Positions 32,469-41,909 of a stretch of 64,000 bases of DNA are shown one piece after another. The notes below the pieces were generated by a model. That model did no database searches. It was not told the DNA's origin and was given only the letters and a program-made list of their open reading frames with translations. The stretch spans positions 1 to 64,000 of the forward strand of contig JAABRM010000024.1 in assembly GCA_011390955.1 (NCBI GenBank). The letters run 5' to 3'. This stretch comes from Oscillatoriales cyanobacterium (GTDB taxonomy: Bacteria > Cyanobacteriota > Cyanobacteriia > Cyanobacteriales > Laspinemataceae). The translations under genes and the position numbers were made by a program. Each line of letters starts with the position of its first letter. The first letter of the stretch is position 1.

Positions 32469-35400
32469 ATGTCAGTAAATCATCCAATAGATCCAAAAAA
32501 TGAAATAAATAAAACTGCGTTAAAAACATCCGATTTCGGACGATCGCCCCTCGAGACACCAGAAGATGAAGTTAATCATTTAGAATCAAGCTATAGCCAG
32601 GAAAAAGCTCTATTATCGGTAATTAAACTAATTCAAAAATCTCTAAATTTAGAGAGTATTTTTCAAACCGTAGTCACGGAAGTTCGTGAGGGCTTGAAAG
32701 TCGATCGCGTTGCCATTTATCGGTTCGCTCCAGCAACAGAAAATCCCGGTGTTCAGCCAGAAATAAATCTAGTAAATTTATTGGCATCCAGGGTTACGGC
32801 TTACCCGCCGGGAGAATTTGTCTGTGAAAATGTCGGGCAAAAGTTTCCTGCCGCTTTGGGGATGAAAATTCCGCATGGTGTAGGGGCGCAATGCTTGCGC
32901 CCTGCCGCCACAGAAATTGCCAATATTGTCAATTACGATCGGGGAGAAATTTGGGCTTTTAATCATATCGATGCCGCCGAATTACCATCATGGGATTGGG
33001 AAATTATGGGGCTATTGCAGGTAAAGGCAAATCTGACATTGCCGATTTTAATCGGCGAAAAAGCTTGGGGTTTGCTCTGCGTTCACCAATGTTCTGAACC
33101 GCGCCATTGGCAGGATTCAGAGATTAAATTGGCGCAAAATATTGCCCTGCAATTGGGAATTGCGGTGCAGCTTATGGAGTCGGTGCAAGAATTACGCCAG
33201 CAATCAGAGAAGTTAGCCTCAACGGTGGAGCGAGCGGTGGGACGGGAAAAGGCGGTGGCGGCGATTATTAATCGCATTCGTCGATCGCTGGATTTACCCA
33301 CGATTTTTCAAACCACCGCTTCTGAGGTGCGGCAACTTTTGCAATGCGATCGCGTGGCTATTTTTCGTTTTGAGCCCAATTCTAACTATACCGATGGGGA
33401 AATCGTTGCGGAGGATGTGGTGCCACCGTTTGTTTCCACCATTGCCCGGAAAGTTCACGACCATTGTTTTGGCGGAGAGTACGCCAGTCAGTATCAGCAG
33501 GGTCGGATGCAGGTGCTGGCGGATATCTACGCAGCAGGACTGAGTGATTGTCATCAAGCACTGCTGGAGGGGTTTCAGGTCAGAGCCAATCTGGTGGTGC
33601 CGTTATTAAAAGGGGAAAAACTCTGGGGATTAATCTGTATTCATCAATGTTCTAAACCGAGGGCATGGCAAGATCGAGAAATTGAGTTTGTCAGCCAAAT
33701 TGCCGATCATTTGGCGATCGCCCTGCAACAAGCGGAGTATGTGGCGCAACTGCAAGACCAGTCGCAGCAGTTGGTGGCGTCGGTGCGACAACAAAAAGTG
33801 TTAGCCGCTGTGATTGATAAAATTCGGCGATCGCTGAATCTAGAAACCGTATTTCAAACCACCACTGAAGAAGTTCGACATTTGCTCCAAGCTGACCGAG
33901 TAGCGATTTACCGCTTCAATGCTGATTGGAGTGGGGAATTTGTCATGGACTCCGTGGCCCAAGGGTGGACTTCCATTGTCCAGCAACGGTTAAATCGCCT
34001 GGGTTCGGGCAAAGTGGGCGAATGTGCCGTCAAAACCGATCCGGTAAATTTAGATGATTACCACCAATTTACCGATAGCTATATTCAAGAAACTGAAGGG
34101 GGTGAGTTTAAGCATGGGGAAATTTGTCTGGTTTGCCCAGATATTTACCATGCCGGGTTTCCCTCATGCTATATCGAAACTTTGGAGCGCTATGAAGCCC
34201 GGGCTTATGCGGTGGTTTCTATTTATCAAGGGGAAAAACTCTGGGGTTTATTAGCGGCTTATCAAAATTCTCAACCCCGTTATTGGCACCAGACCGATGT
34301 GAATTTTTTGCTTCAGATCGGCACGCAACTAGGAGTGGCGATCCAAGAAGCAGAGTTACTCACGCAGACGCAACAGCGATCGGTGGAGTTGGAAACCGCT
34401 TTGACGACTCAATTACGCAAACGGGCAGATGAGTTGGCAGAGGAGGCGCAACGAGAACGGGCTTTGGCGGAAGTGATTGAGAAGATCCGGCAAACTTTGG
34501 ATTTAGATACGATTTTCCATACCGCAGCTTGCGAACTGCGGCGGCAAATGCACGCCGACCGTGTGGGGGTGTTTCGGTTTGCTTCCAATTCTTGCTATGA
34601 GGGAGAGTTTATTTCCGAAGATGTCCTGCCTCCTTTTCATTCCGCATTGGCAGCCAAAGTGCGCGATCGCTGTTTTGCGGAACAGTTTGTCCACGAATAT
34701 CGCCGAGGTCGGGTTCTGAGTATTCCCGACATTTATAATGACTGCCTCAGTGATTGTCACATTAAGATTCTGGAACGGTTCCAAATTCGGGCTAATCTGA
34801 TTGTGCCGGTGTTAAAAGGAGAACAACTTTGGGGTTTACTCTGCATTCATCAATGTTCCAGTCCCCGGCATTGGCAACCCAGAGAAATTGAATTTGTGCG
34901 AAAAATCGCGATTCAATTAGGGGTCGCGGTGCAACAAGCCAAATTATTGGAACAAGCCGAACAACGGTCGGAAGCCCTGCAAGAAGCTTTGGCCCAAGTT
35001 CAAGCCCAAAAAGAACAACTCACCAGGGCGACGGAGCAAGAACGCGCCCTCGGTCAAGTGATTGATAAAATTCGCCAAACCCTAGATTTGGAAACGATTT
35101 TTCAGACTACGGCGATCGAGGTGCGGCGACTGCTGAATGCAGACCGGGTGGGAATGTTTCGCTTTGACTCTGCCATGACCCCAGAAGGGCAGGCTACAGG
35201 CAGTCAGGTTCCACCTTATTCTTGCGGGGAATTTGTGTCCGAAGACTTAATCCCCTCTTTTAGTTCCGCTTTGGCGGCCAAAATAGAGGACCATTGTTTT
35301 GGCAACCACCATGCCCTGTATTACCAACAAGGAAGAGCTTGGGCTGCCAATGATATTTATGCGGCGAATATTTCCCAGTGTCATAAGGATATTCTGGAAC

Positions 35401-37376
35401 GGTTTCAGGTGCGGGCGAATTTGGTGGTGCCGTTGCTCAAAGGCGAAGAACTTTGGGGTTTACTTTGCATTCACCAATGTTCTGGGCCGCGAGAGTGGCA
35501 AGATTGGGAAATTGAATTTGTCAAGAAAATTGCGGTGAATTTGGGGGTGGCTTTGCAACAAGCGGAACTGCTGAACCAAGCCCAGCAGCGCTCTCAGGAG
35601 TTACAAATTGCCCTGGCCCAGGTGCAAGCGCAAAAAGAACATCAGGCGAAATTGGCTCAACAAGAACGGACTTTGGCCAGAGTAATTGAACGGATTCGTC
35701 AGACTTTGGAACTGGAAGCTATATTTAGTAGCACCACTCAGGAAGTCCGCCAAATGCTTAACTGCGATCGCGTGGTGGTCTATCAGTTTAATCCCAACTG
35801 GAGCGGTCAATTTGTTTACGAGTCCCATTGCCAAGGCTGGAAATCTTTGTTAATTGGAGCAGACATCGATCCGGTTTGGCACGATCCCTATTTACAAGAG
35901 ACTCAAGGGGGCAGATATGCCAACCACGAAACTTTTGCCATTGACGATCTCGACCGAGTGGAACTAGCCCCTTGCCACAGGGAAATTCTGGAAAGCTTTG
36001 AAGTGAAAGCGTTTGCGGTGGTGCCCGTCTTTGTCGGTGACAAGTTATGGGGTTTACTGGGAGCTTATGAGCATCAGAGTCCCCGCCATTGGGAAGACCG
36101 AGAAATTGCTTTGTTAGCCCAAGTCGCGAACCAGTTGGGCGTGGGAATTAATCAGGCAGAGTTGCTCACCCAAACCAAAACTCAGTCTCGGCAACTGCGG
36201 AGCACTCTGGCGGATCTGAGTGCGATTATTGATAATTTGGCTGATGGGTTATTGGTGACTGATACTCGGGGTCGGATTACTCGCTTTAATCCCGCATTGC
36301 TGGCGATGTTTAATTTGCAAGGGGTGGATTTACGGGGACGACAGCTTGCAGAAAATTTTCCCCCTGAGTTGGCCCGGTTAGTGCTTCAGACGGAGCGATC
36401 GGAACAAAAAATTGTCACCGTTGATGTTGAACTAGAAAACCACCGCGCCGGTCAAGCCCTGGCCACCAGTATTGTCAAAGAAGCGGAAATGGATGAAGGG
36501 GAACAATGTCTCGGTTCGGTGATTTTAATCCGTGATGTCACCGTTGAGCGAGAAGTCGATCGCATGAAAACCGAGTTTCTGGCTACGGTGTCCCACGAAC
36601 TCCGCACCCCCCTGACTTCTGTACTAGGTTTTGCCTCGATTATTAAGGAAAAACTCGAAGAAACGATCTTACCGGGAATTGCTCCAGAGAATCGCAAGAC
36701 CTTTAAAGCTACTCAACGAGTTTTGGACAATATCAATATTATTGTTTCCGAGGCGGAACGCTTGACCTCTCTGATTAATGATGTGTTGGATATCGCCAAA
36801 ATGGAGGCGGGTCCTATGGAATGGGATATTAAGCCCGATGACCCGGTGCAAATCCTCAAACAAGCTTTGGCGGCGACTTCCTCTTTGTTTGAAAGGCATC
36901 GGTTGCAGTTGATTCAGGAGATTCCCCCAGAATTGCCCCAGGTTTTGGTCGATCGCGATCGCATGATCCAGGTAGTGATTAATCTGATTTCCAATGCGGT
37001 GAAATTTTCTGAACAAGGCTGCGTGATCTGTGAAGCCGCCGTGCAGCCTTGCTCCCCGGACTCTTTTGCTGCCCATATTGCCCATAAATTTACCGATCCC
37101 TTTAATTTAGGAGTTTCCCTCGATGCCGAACAAGAACTAACGATCCGCATCACGGATACGGGGATTGGTATCGCCGAAGATGACCAGAACAAAGTGTTTG
37201 AAAGGTTTAAACAAGTCGGCAATATTCTCACGAATAAGCCGAAAGGAACGGGTTTAGGTTTACCCATCTGCAAACAAATCGTGGAACACCACGGGGGTCG
37301 CATTTGGGTCGAAAGTAAACTCGGATTAGGCAGCACTTTTTCTTTCACGATCCCCATTGTCAAGCAGCGGAACTAA
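32469..37376 (+). CDS. Six-GAF photoreceptor-type histidine kinase with three DXCF cyanobacteriochrome domains
   Basis: The protein has 1635 residues with no membrane segments. Six tandem GAF domains lie at about residues 50-240, 265-430, 445-635, 670-830, 875-1040 and 1070-1230. They are linked by coiled coils (LAQVQAQKE). A PAS (about 1250-1340), HisKA (His1376 in VSHELRTPL) and HATPase (ending GTGLGLPICKQIVEHHGG) follow. GAF2, GAF4 and GAF5 each have a DXCF cysteine (Cys333, Cys735, Cys943) and a canonical CH cysteine exactly 28 residues later (361, 763, 971), the two-Cys arrangement of DXCF cyanobacteriochromes. GAF1, GAF3 and GAF6 lack it. It probably senses blue or green light and signals to the receiver gene downstream. 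Chromophore binding is inferred. Confidence 0.92.
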   Translation: MSVNHPIDPKNEINKTALKTSDFGRSPLETPEDEVNHLESSYSQEKALLSVIKLIQKSLNLESIFQTVVTEVREGLKVDRVAIYRFAPATENPGVQPEINLVNLLASRVTAYPPGEFVCENVGQKFPAALGMKIPHGVGAQCLRPAATEIANIVNYDRGEIWAFNHIDAAELPSWDWEIMGLLQVKANLTLPILIGEKAWGLLCVHQCSEPRHWQDSEIKLAQNIALQLGIAVQLMESVQELRQQSEKLASTVERAVGREKAVAAIINRIRRSLDLPTIFQTTASEVRQLLQCDRVAIFRFEPNSNYTDGEIVAEDVVPPFVSTIARKVHDHCFGGEYASQYQQGRMQVLADIYAAGLSDCHQALLEGFQVRANLVVPLLKGEKLWGLICIHQCSKPRAWQDREIEFVSQIADHLAIALQQAEYVAQLQDQSQQLVASVRQQKVLAAVIDKIRRSLNLETVFQTTTEEVRHLLQADRVAIYRFNADWSGEFVMDSVAQGWTSIVQQRLNRLGSGKVGECAVKTDPVNLDDYHQFTDSYIQETEGGEFKHGEICLVCPDIYHAGFPSCYIETLERYEARAYAVVSIYQGEKLWGLLAAYQNSQPRYWHQTDVNFLLQIGTQLGVAIQEAELLTQTQQRSVELETALTTQLRKRADELAEEAQRERALAEVIEKIRQTLDLDTIFHTAACELRRQMHADRVGVFRFASNSCYEGEFISEDVLPPFHSALAAKVRDRCFAEQFVHEYRRGRVLSIPDIYNDCLSDCHIKILERFQIRANLIVPVLKGEQLWGLLCIHQCSSPRHWQPREIEFVRKIAIQLGVAVQQAKLLEQAEQRSEALQEALAQVQAQKEQLTRATEQERALGQVIDKIRQTLDLETIFQTTAIEVRRLLNADRVGMFRFDSAMTPEGQATGSQVPPYSCGEFVSEDLIPSFSSALAAKIEDHCFGNHHALYYQQGRAWAANDIYAANISQCHKDILERFQVRANLVVPLLKGEELWGLLCIHQCSGPREWQDWEIEFVKKIAVNLGVALQQAELLNQAQQRSQELQIALAQVQAQKEHQAKLAQQERTLARVIERIRQTLELEAIFSSTTQEVRQMLNCDRVVVYQFNPNWSGQFVYESHCQGWKSLLIGADIDPVWHDPYLQETQGGRYANHETFAIDDLDRVELAPCHREILESFEVKAFAVVPVFVGDKLWGLLGAYEHQSPRHWEDREIALLAQVANQLGVGINQAELLTQTKTQSRQLRSTLADLSAIIDNLADGLLVTDTRGRITRFNPALLAMFNLQGVDLRGRQLAENFPPELARLVLQTERSEQKIVTVDVELENHRAGQALATSIVKEAEMDEGEQCLGSVILIRDVTVEREVDRMKTEFLATVSHELRTPLTSVLGFASIIKEKLEETILPGIAPENRKTFKATQRVLDNINIIVSEAERLTSLINDVLDIAKMEAGPMEWDIKPDDPVQILKQALAATSSLFERHRLQLIQEIPPELPQVLVDRDRMIQVVINLISNAVKFSEQGCVICEAAVQPCSPDSFAAHIAHKFTDPFNLGVSLDAEQELTIRITDTGIGIAEDDQNKVFERFKQVGNILTNKPKGTGLGLPICKQIVEHHGGRIWVESKLGLGSTFSFTIPIVKQRN
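32878..32903 (+). repeat. GTAGGGGCGCAATGCTTGCGCCC palindromic repeat inside GAF1 coding sequence
   Basis: GGGCGCAATGCTTGCGCCC is an interspersed-type palindrome like the GGGGCGAAGCATTCC motifs in intergenic DNA of this window. Here it lies in frame, encoding VGAQCLRP between IPHG and AATEIANIVNY of GAF1, and keeps the frame open. Confidence 0.6.
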
Positions 37377-37712
37377 CAAAATCCCTGGTCAACAAATAAC
37401 AAATAACCAATCACCAACAATCAACAACGAACAACTAATAACCAACAACCAACAACAACCAACAACCAACAACCAACAACCAACAACCAACAACCACCAA
37501 CATTATTTGGTTACAGATTGATTTAAGTATCTAGTGGTTGATCCCTAAATATAATAAAATACTGCATGAGGTCTTTTGTTTGGCCAACCAGAGTAAGTTT
37601 ACTCGGTTGTCCTGGTGGCAGGTCAATTCTGTCAATCCCGAAAATGCGCGATCGCGTAGCTCAGGCGAGGGAATCGGCCCTAAATTTATTATCCAGCCAA
37701 TTTTATGCATAA
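37377..37712. repeat. AACAACC heptamer array and leader of the receiver gene
   Basis: Heptamers of the CAACAAC/AACCAAC type run from about 37388 to 37502, right after the kinase stop. The rest (37503-37712) has a GCGATCGCG site and no supported gene. Unlike most arrays in the window this one has no inverted half. Confidence 0.7.
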
Positions 37713-38099
37713 ATGATGAACAAAAAAGTCTTAATCGTTGATGATGAACCAAATATCCTCATCTTGATGGAACAAGCCCTAGAAAAACTAGAGGAAGAAA
37801 ACGATGTAGAATTACTCACCGCTAAAAACGGTTTAGAAGCCTTGGAAATCATTAAAAGCGAAAAACCTGATTTAGTCTTCTTAGATGTAATGATGCCTAA
37901 AATGAGTGGATTAGAAGTTTGCGATACGGTGAAAAATAAATTAGCTATGCAGAATATCTATATCATTATGTTGACCGCGAAAGGTCAAGAATTTGACAAA
38001 CAAAGCGGGATTGCCGTAGGTGCAGATTTGTACATGACTAAACCATTCCGCCCCAAAGAAGTTCTACAAAAATCCCGCGAAGTTTTAGGATTATTATAG
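37713..38099 (+). CDS. Single-domain response regulator (receiver only)
   Basis: The protein has 128 residues, all of it a receiver domain: acidic pocket DDE near residues 10-12, Asp58 in FLDVMMPKMSG, Thr in MLTAKG and Lys in MTKPF. No output domain is present, so it acts by protein contact, like CheY or a phosphorelay intermediate. It lies 337 bases after the six-GAF kinase on the same strand and 600 bases before a GGDEF gene; it could link the two. Translation may start at the first or second of two adjacent Met codons. Confidence 0.93.
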   Translation: MMNKKVLIVDDEPNILILMEQALEKLEEENDVELLTAKNGLEALEIIKSEKPDLVFLDVMMPKMSGLEVCDTVKNKLAMQNIYIIMLTAKGQEFDKQSGIAVGADLYMTKPFRPKEVLQKSREVLGLL

Positions 38100-38699
38100 C
38101 CATGAATGCTTCGGGATATCATTCATTACCGACGGGTGCGGAGCCAAGATTTTTCCTGTTTTAATGCTATTAATGGTAAATTAGCGGCGCTCTCTGATGC
38201 AAAAATCCCTGGTTGACTGAAAAATCAATAAATTTCTCAGATAAATTATCAGATAAATTAATTATTATTCATGGAATCCTCTGATTCACCAATAAGTCCC
38301 TGGGGGCAATCTATTGATAAATCAGTTATGAATTATTAGAAATCCTGAACCCGATCGATCTGGTTTAAAATTGGTTAGCCAAATTAACTAGATCCAAATT
38401 ACTACCAATGCCCAATTTGAGAGTATAATTGGAGTTTAAGCATTAGTCGGAGATGCCCATGCTCAATTAAACGGCGCTTTGGTACTGATGAACCAGCAGC
38501 AATCCGCCGATCTGCTTTCAGAAATCATCTGAATTTTGAGCCATGACATTATAAGGCACTTAGCCTGAAAAAACTGCTACAAATCCTATTTAAATTTCTT
38601 GAAATAATTGTTTGAGCCAAATTTATTTTTAGGTTTTTGTCGATAATTATTTACTCAATAGTCACTTATTCCCTGAAAAGATGAAATATGAGGAATTAG
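38100..38699. other. 600-bp gap with a possible coding remnant
   Basis: No intact gene. One frame around 38437-38540 reads ALVGDAHAQLNGALVLMNQ, then LLSEII, a stop, and ILSHDI. The last piece resembles the H-box neighbourhood of a histidine kinase, but decay is too strong for a firm call. The remainder is AT-rich. The promoter of the GGDEF gene should lie near the right end. Confidence 0.3.
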
Positions 38700-40070
38700 A
38701 TGATTCATATTAATCTAAAAAAACTGATTTCTAAGCCTGATATTTCATTAGCGATGAAAAACCTGGTGGCAGCCTTAGATCCTAACATTGCGATTTGGGA
38801 TGCCAAAGGAACCATCCTAATTGGAAATGCCAATTCCCTAGAACATCTCTCACAAAAATATCCGATTAAAACGGCTTCAGAAATTGTTGGCTGGGTGACT
38901 GGATCGGAAAAAGCTGAGTTATTCGTCCAGATTATCAGTTATATTGCCAATCAAGAATTAGAAAAGAAAACTCTCGCTATTGAAACTTTGGAAAAATACG
39001 AAGAGATCAACTTTTTGTATGAGATTTCCAGTAAATTTGCGGTTTGTGTGGGGATTAAAGAGATTATTGAATTCGTGATTTCTGAAGCGCAGAAACTTAT
39101 CGGGGGAACCAATGTTTCTGTGATGTTAATTAATGAAGAAACGAAAAAACTTGAGATTATTGCCGCACGGGGTCAAGAAAATAACCAAAAAACTGTGATG
39201 GAAGCAGGGGTGGGGATTGCCGGTCATGTTTTAGCCTCTGGTGAAGCAGAAATTGTCAATGATGTGGACTCAGATCCGAGATATATTCCCGGTGAAAATC
39301 AAATTAATTCTTTATTATGTGCCCCTTTAATTGCAGCTAGTGGCACCCTGGGAGTAATTAATATTAGTAATGCCAATCCTACCCACTATACCGCTCAGGA
39401 TTTAAAACGATTTAAAGCTCTCGCTGCCCCAGCGGCAGTGGCGATTGAAAATGCCCGCTTATATGAACAACTTAGGGAATATTCGCGGAATTTAGAGCAA
39501 CAAGTAGCTCAACGAACCGCCCAACTGGAAAGAGCGAATCAGGAATTACAACGCCTTGCTAGTTTAGATGGTTTAACCCAAGTAGGCAACCGCCGCCGTT
39601 TTGATGAGTATCTGATGGAGAATTGGCAGCGGTTAATTAATGAGATTGCGCCGATGTCTTTAATTATGTGTGATGTGGACTGTTTTAAAAGTTATAATGA
39701 TAGTTATGGCCATCTGATGGGCGATGATTGTTTACAACGAATCGCGAAAGCCATTACCTGTGCGGTGAAACATCCAGCCTATTTAGTTGCCCGCTATGGA
39801 GGAGAAGAGTTTGCGATCGTTTTGCCGAATACCAGTGCTAGAGGCGGGATGTATATTGCGGAGACGATTAAGATTGAAATTGAATGGCTAAAAATTCCGC
39901 ATATTCAATCCAGCGTGAGTAAATATGTGACGGTGAGTATGGGGGTTTCTAGTACCATTCCTTCGGAGCAATATTCCCCACAGGATTTAATTGCAGCGGC
40001 GGATATTGCTCTTTATGAAGCGAAAAATCAGGGGCGCGATCGCATTGTATTTCAGGCGCTCCCTGATTAA
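38700..40070 (+). CDS. GAF-GGDEF diguanylate cyclase
   Basis: The protein has 456 residues. An N-terminal segment of about 95 residues (LDPNIAIWDAKGTILIGN, PAS-like) is followed by a GAF domain (about 105-255), a short coiled coil (RNLEQQVAQRTAQLERANQEL) and a GGDEF domain (about 285-452) with the catalytic GGEEF at about 367-371. It should make cyclic di-GMP from two GTP. The RxxD inhibitory site expected five residues before GGEEF is absent (AYLVARY), so product feedback through that site is unlikely. No cyanobacteriochrome cysteine pattern is visible. Probably cytoplasmic. Confidence 0.92.
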   Translation: MIHINLKKLISKPDISLAMKNLVAALDPNIAIWDAKGTILIGNANSLEHLSQKYPIKTASEIVGWVTGSEKAELFVQIISYIANQELEKKTLAIETLEKYEEINFLYEISSKFAVCVGIKEIIEFVISEAQKLIGGTNVSVMLINEETKKLEIIAARGQENNQKTVMEAGVGIAGHVLASGEAEIVNDVDSDPRYIPGENQINSLLCAPLIAASGTLGVINISNANPTHYTAQDLKRFKALAAPAAVAIENARLYEQLREYSRNLEQQVAQRTAQLERANQELQRLASLDGLTQVGNRRRFDEYLMENWQRLINEIAPMSLIMCDVDCFKSYNDSYGHLMGDDCLQRIAKAITCAVKHPAYLVARYGGEEFAIVLPNTSARGGMYIAETIKIEIEWLKIPHIQSSVSKYVTVSMGVSSTIPSEQYSPQDLIAAADIALYEAKNQGRDRIVFQALPD

Positions 40071-40192
40071 TCTGATGGACTGTTTGATTTAGTCAAGCAA
40101 AATCGTCATTTTATCAAACTCTTTTAGCTTTATCTTGGCTTTATCTTAGATCATTTACAAAAATTTATGCAACAATAAGTATTTATATTGTA

Positions 40193-40256
40193 GGGTGGGC
40201 AAAAGTCCACCATCATATATGGTAGGGTGGGGTGAATATTTTTGCCCACCCTACGA
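40193..40256. repeat. GTAGGGTGGG inverted repeat pair
   Basis: GTAGGGTGGGCAAAAGTCCACC and TTTTTGCCCACCCTAC face each other around a second GGTAGGGTGGG copy. The element belongs to the family seen at 11241, 12103 and 32251. It lies between convergent genes and could end transcription on both sides. Confidence 0.7.
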
Positions 40257-40267
40257 ATGTTAGGGGC

Positions 40268-40819
40268 TTATTCAAGATAACTTTTGATCTGACGTTTGAC
40301 GATGATGATTGGCGTCAGAGTCATCACCGATCCGATTAAGGAAATCGAGAAAATCACCGTTTCAAAAAAATTCGGATTATCGGTATATTCTCCCCGGTAT
40401 TTTACCCTTTCGGCAATGGCTGGATCCTCGATCGAAGCTACTGGCTGATGCTCATCAACCAAGGAATTTATCAACGGTTCTACACCCATCTCATCGTTAG
40501 TCACCGCAGCTATCCCGAAGGTAATTGCCATCTTTAGATTATCTGTTTGAGCATCTTTTTGAGCATCTGGTTGAGGTTCTTTTAATTGACCTAAGCTAAT
40601 CAAATTCTCTCCAGAAATTATCCCGATTTGATTGGGAACTATCTTGACCGATAACATTTTTTCTAAATGCCGAGAGTCAAAATTTACCGCCCCCGCTATG
40701 GCAGGATTTTCCGCCGATACAGTCAATAAACTTAAAGTGGTTGTCGCCAACGTTGCCAGTTTTATTGCCAGTTTTATTGCCGGTTTTATTGCCAGTTTTC
40801 TTTTTAGCCCAGGTTGCAT
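40268..40819 (-). CDS. Hypothetical membrane or secreted protein with repeat-expanded signal region
   Basis: The protein has 183 residues. An N-terminal hydrophobic segment (about 10-40) is partly built from a 12-bp tandem repeat (LAIKPAIKLAIKLA), so its length may vary among strains. A lumen-type soluble region follows (about 45-150, with LGQLKEPQPDAQKDAQ), then a C-terminal membrane helix (about 155-175). I do not recognise a family. The charged, cleavage-like sequence SAENPAIAG near residue 40 suggests export. Confidence 0.5.
   Translation of the reverse strand: MQPGLKRKLAIKPAIKLAIKLATLATTTLSLLTVSAENPAIAGAVNFDSRHLEKMLSVKIVPNQIGIISGENLISLGQLKEPQPDAQKDAQTDNLKMAITFGIAAVTNDEMGVEPLINSLVDEHQPVASIEDPAIAERVKYRGEYTDNPNFFETVIFSISLIGSVMTLTPIIIVKRQIKSYLE
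40753..40799. repeat. 12-bp coding tandem repeat (four units)
   Basis: On the plus strand, (A/G)TTGCC(A/G)GTTTT units repeat head to tail four times. On the minus strand they encode the Lys/Leu/Ala/Ile repeat of the signal region. Confidence 0.85.
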
Positions 40820-41379
40820 TTCTTTCTTATACCTTAATCTTTCAGGAAAAAATATTTATTTGCTCTGATTTCGTTTCCGCGAGCCAAGGCTATGGTTGTA
40901 AATGCACGACGTTTTATATCAGCTTTAGGTGAATTGTTACTTACTGTAATAAAAAAAGTCAAGTTCCAGTCATCAAAATGATGATTTTATGAATTTTTGA
41001 TAAATTAGCTAAAATATAGTTGACGTTTTTAATTTTTTATGGTAATGATTTCCCCGATACCTAGGGACGATTCAGGAATGACCCGTATATATGGGCATAT
41101 CGGTAGGAAATGATTTTTCCCTTCTCTTCCGTTTTTTCCCGTTGACCAAGGAAATGGTAAAACAACGCCCCTGGTTTGCCAACTGCCCCAGACTTTGATC
41201 GAAAAACTAGAAATTCCGGATCTAGGCTGAAAATACCGTCAAGAGTGGTATTGATGGGGTTTTTTGCCAGCATTTTTATTAAATTATCATTAAATTTACG
41301 ATAATGTGTGAATTTAATCACCCAATTTTCTAAAAAATTTGCCATGATATAAGTAGGACAAAATTACAGGAGAGGCAAA
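40820..41379. other. AT-rich gap
   Basis: No supported gene in about 560 bases. A minus-strand frame (41061-41345) lacks a ribosome-binding site and known features. The right end carries the AGGAGAGG site of the small frame at 41380. Confidence 0.35.
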
Positions 41380-41499
41380 ATGAACCACTCACCAGTAGAC
41401 AACGAAAAAGACAAAACTTTTCCCCTGCATAAATTTCTGCAAAAATTTATCCATCCCTCCAGGAAAAAAACCCCCAAGAATGAAACACAGCGTCTCTGA
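41380..41499 (+). CDS. Small protein, 39 residues
   Basis: ATG at 41380 follows AGGAGAGG (41368-41375) at a normal distance of four bases. The product (MNHSPVDNEKDKTFPL...KNETQRL) is short, basic at its C-terminus and without hydrophobic segments. A strong intrinsic terminator lies 80 bases downstream, consistent with a short independent transcript. No family is recognised, so the coding claim rests on the ribosome-binding site and the terminator. Confidence 0.4.
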   Translation: MNHSPVDNEKDKTFPLHKFLQKFIHPSRKKTPKNETQRL

Positions 41500-41577
41500 A
41501 TTGCTCGACTTTTTCTCCGGTTATTGCGTAAAACGATCGCCCCTGGGTTGACCAGGATCGGAACACAGATATGAAGC

Positions 41578-41616
41578 AACCCCGATCTCAGCAAGGCAAT
41601 GGAATCGGGGTTTTTC
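41578..41616 (+). terminator. Strong intrinsic terminator without an obvious long gene upstream
   Basis: AACCCCGAT (41578-41586) pairs perfectly with ATCGGGGTT (41604-41612), followed by a T-run (41611-41615). The only candidate upstream is the 39-residue frame or a non-coding RNA starting near 41350. Confidence 0.75.
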
Positions 41617-41909
41617 TTGACTTTTTCCCCTGGATCCCATGAATCCCCCAGCAAATTTTTTTAAACTCAAATTATCGGAGTGCTTTACTTCAGTCAACCC
41701 ATTGGGTTTTTTTACAAAACTTTAAAACTTTTTTTTTGGAAAAATAGTATAATACAAGATCGGAATCCAGGGTTTCTTAACGTTTAAGCTTCTTCACAAT
41801 TTTAACGTTTGCTCAGACAGCCCCGCTTAAATGAACAGATGAGTTTTTGACAGGTTCAAGGTTATTTACTCTAGAAAAATATTTTTCAGGCAATTTCAGA
41901 GGAAATGTT
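41617..41909. promoter_or_regulatory. Leader and promoter region of the chemoreceptor gene
   Basis: A perfect TATAAT -10 lies at 41748-41753, but the upstream -35 is weak (TTTAAA-type). This would give a leader of about 150 bases before the ATG at 41910. A GAGGAAA site precedes the start. Confidence 0.45.

Noticed and set aside
37538-37741. Frame overlapping the receiver gene start
   Set aside because: It overlaps a clear receiver gene in another frame and has no family resemblance.
41061-41654. Two minus-strand frames opposite the small transcript
   Set aside because: Neither has a ribosome-binding site or recognisable features, and one runs across a plus-strand intrinsic terminator.
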